Part shown: positions 63,539-64,000 of the stretch, one piece after another
How the letters are laid out: each line of letters starts with the position of its first letter
Position numbering within the stretch: position 1 is the stretch's first letter
Origin: Thermoleophilum album
Lineage (GTDB): Bacteria; Actinomycetota; Thermoleophilia; Solirubrobacterales; Thermoleophilaceae
Direction of reading: 5' to 3'
Length of the DNA: 64,000 bases
Assembly: GCF_900108055.1 (NCBI RefSeq)
Contig: NZ_FNWJ01000002.1
Span: 630,382 to 694,381, forward strand
Notes under the pieces: generated by a model
Told to the model about the DNA's origin: nothing
The model's database searches: none
Seen by the model: only the letters and a program-made list of their open reading frames with translations
Program-made: the position numbers and the translations under genes

Positions 63539-64000
63539 TCAACGCCCCGCGCGCCTGCGGGGGCGCAGCGCTGCACGGCGCAGCGCGTCGATCTCACGGG
63601 TGCCGAGACGGCGCGACTCGCCGGGAGCGAGACCGAGGCTCTGCAACGTGAGCGGCCCTATGCGCACGCGTTCGAGCTCGACCACGCGGTAGCCGAGCGC
63701 GTCCAACATTCGCCGCACCTCGCGTTTGCGGCCCTCCCCCATCGTGATCTCGAGCCTGCCGCGGCCGATCGCCCGAGCGCGCAGCGCTCGGGCGGGGCCG
63801 TCTTCAAGCTCGACACCCCGCTGCAGGCGTTCAACCAGCCGCTGCCCGAACCTCGGCGGCTCGACGCGGACGTGATAGACGCGCTCGACCCCGTAGCGCG
63901 GGTGCATCACGAGTTCGGCGAGCTCGCCGTCGTTGGTCAAGAGCAACAAGCCCGTCGAGTCAGCGTCGAGGCGCCCGACCGGGTACAGCCGCCTGCGCGA
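63539..64000 (-). CDS. RluB/RsuA-family rRNA pseudouridine synthase (cut by window edge)
   Basis: The C-terminal 153 residues of a pseudouridine synthase, open to base 64000. The catalytic Asp is in VGRLDADSTGLLLLTNDGE, followed by YHVRVEPPRFGQRLVERLQ, the conserved EGRKREVRRMLDALGYRV and LERVRIGPLTL. A basic tail ends it. The N-terminal S4 domain would lie outside. In many Gram-positives rluB precedes aroH/cmk/der, which agrees. Confidence 0.93.
   Translation of the reverse strand, partial: SRRRLYPVGRLDADSTGLLLLTNDGELAELVMHPRYGVERVYHVRVEPPRFGQRLVERLQRGVELEDGPARALRARAIGRGRLEITMGEGRKREVRRMLDALGYRVVELERVRIGPLTLQSLGLAPGESRRLGTREIDALRRAALRPRRRAGR

Overview
The window is a 64 kb piece of a very GC-rich (about 70% by eye), gene-dense bacterial chromosome, probably from a deep-branching actinobacterium. 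Thermoleophilia is my best guess, by inference. The support is the gene order rnc-acpP-plsX-rpmF-DUF177-SepIVA-like-coaD-rsmD-recG, the many GTG and TTG starts, and a secreted protein family of a kind I associate with that class. I saw no rRNA or tRNA genes, insertion sequences, prophage or CRISPR array.

Region 1 (1-28 kb) is almost entirely minus strand and housekeeping. It holds the start of ilvD, two small hypothetical genes, then thiD-dprA-comM joined by ATGA overlaps. yraN (plus strand) overlaps the end of rnhB. Next come lepB-rplS-trmD-rimM-KH protein-rpsP-ffh-ftsY-smc-rnc-acpP-plsX-rpmF-DUF177-SepIVA-like-coaD-rsmD-recG-fakA-rpmB, and the riboflavin operon ribD-ribE-ribBA-ribH. Secretion (lepB, ffh, ftsY), ribosome assembly (trmD, rimM, rnc, rsmD) and lipid supply (acpP, plsX, coaD, fakA) are interleaved.

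Region 2 (28-46 kb) is an envelope-glycan locus. It has three GT-C type membrane glycosyltransferases, a UDP-galactopyranose-mutase-like FAD oxidoreductase, an LPG_synthase_TM/UPF0104 protein, a secreted GH2 glycosidase with a lipoprotein, and a coupled operon of a tiny membrane protein, a kinase-like/methyltransferase fusion and a membrane sulfatase-fold enzyme. Divergent from that operon are a GT2 transferase, a second methyltransferase and a MOP-type flippase. Together they look like a system that builds, finishes and exports a surface polysaccharide.

Region 3 (46-55 kb) carries a zinc-ribbon gene, fmt, def, priA, malate synthase, and two paralogous secreted proteins with six shared cysteines.

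Region 4 (54-64 kb) is minus strand: a pseudouridine synthase (partial), a VOC protein, aroH, hisC, aroF, tyrA, aroA, cmk, der and metK. Ahead of aroF lies a short open frame ending in a run of Tyr, Trp and Phe codons, followed by three mutually exclusive hairpins. This looks like an undescribed aromatic amino-acid attenuator.

The observations most worth following are the aroF leader, the RNase III that lacks conserved metal ligands, the kinase/methyltransferase-sulfatase operon and the six-cysteine secreted pair.
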